NCBI GenBank assembly: GCA_902798605.1
Contig: CADBXH010000022.1
Location: 1-22,457, forward strand
Length of the DNA: 22,457 bases
Source: an uncultured Ruminococcus sp.
GTDB taxonomy: Bacteria > Bacillota_A > Clostridia > Oscillospirales > Acutalibacteraceae
Direction: 5' to 3'
Under the pieces are notes generated by a model. That model saw only the letters and a program-made list of their open reading frames with translations. It was not told the origin of the DNA and did not search any database. Shown here in pieces: positions 22,438-22,457 of this stretch. The position numbers were made by a program, and so were the translations under genes. Each line of letters starts with the position of its first letter. The stretch's first letter is position 1.

Positions 22438-22457
22438 GATAAAAAACAGGAAGAAGA

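Larger units (their letters stand above)
10764..22457. mobile_element. Integrative mobilisable element carrying a restriction-modification island (right end not in window)
   Basis: Left boundary is the disrupted CotJC-like gene. The backbone is serine recombinase, a 33-codon ORF, FtsK/TcpA-like translocase, HUH Rep/relaxase-like protein, DUF961-like protein and a divergent XRE-like regulator, a compact arrangement reminiscent of the transfer core of Tn916-type or AICE-type elements. Cargo includes vsr and an HpaII-like R-M operon, a DUF6414-like gene, DUF3846 and J-domain genes. Base composition is more AT-rich than the chromosome to the left, most strongly at 15.3-16.3 kb and 20.3-21.3 kb. 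The last two genes could belong to this element or to a second nested one. Confidence 0.8.

Noticed and set aside
1..22457. CRISPR array, rRNA or insertion sequence
   Set aside because: No regularly spaced direct repeats, no rRNA sequence and no DDE or HUH-Y1 transposase gene seen on either strand.

Overview
The window looks like a chromosomal segment of a low-to-mid GC, Gram-positive anaerobe of the class Clostridia, probably a Ruminococcus-like member of the Oscillospiraceae. This rests on the T-box-controlled thrS, the TPP riboswitch, a rubrerythrin, a minimal SufC/SufB-type Fe-S system, a CotJC-like manganese catalase fragment and a SpoIID-like protein. The species assignment is inference; no rRNA is present.

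Positions 1-10763 are ordinary chromosome, GC-richer than what follows. From left to right they hold: the N-terminal 588 codons of thrS (minus strand) with its T-box leader and promoter; an 8-TM protein with a long charged tail (minus); a short secreted SpoIID-like protein (plus); a TPP-riboswitch operon encoding a thiamine-binding YkoF/MTH1187 domain and a complete ThiXYZ-type precursor importer; a rubrerythrin; a sufC-sufB/D pair; a tspO homologue (minus); and the 3' end of a CotJC-like manganese catalase gene (minus).

At about 10764 the catalase reading frame stops matching its family, and an AT-richer accessory region begins directly beside a large serine recombinase. Reading leftward on the minus strand, the backbone of this integrative element is a DUF961-like protein, a 39-bp palindrome, an HUH replication initiator/relaxase-like protein, an FtsK/TcpA-like translocase, a 33-codon ORF and the serine recombinase, which has its own promoter framed by a perfect inverted repeat. 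A divergent XRE-like repressor gene faces this operon across a palindrome-rich control region. The element is therefore a compact Tn916-like or AICE-like mobilisable element inserted in a probable sporulation gene. Its right end is not in the window.

The cargo starts at about 16.3 kb: a truncated HTH remnant, a 55-residue acidic protein with a textbook EF-hand loop, and a tightly packed operon of vsr, a C5 methyltransferase broken by an internal deletion, an HpaII-family restriction endonuclease, a second intact C5 methyltransferase and an uncharacterised DUF6414-like protein. A strong terminator closes this operon. Beyond it lies a 185-nt nested inverted-repeat element of unknown nature, followed by DUF3846 and J-domain genes typical of conjugative-element cargo.

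The observations most worth pursuing are the structured 185-nt element, the interruption of the CotJC-like gene, the dead first methyltransferase beside an intact endonuclease, the unknown fifth gene of the restriction operon, and the EF-hand microprotein.
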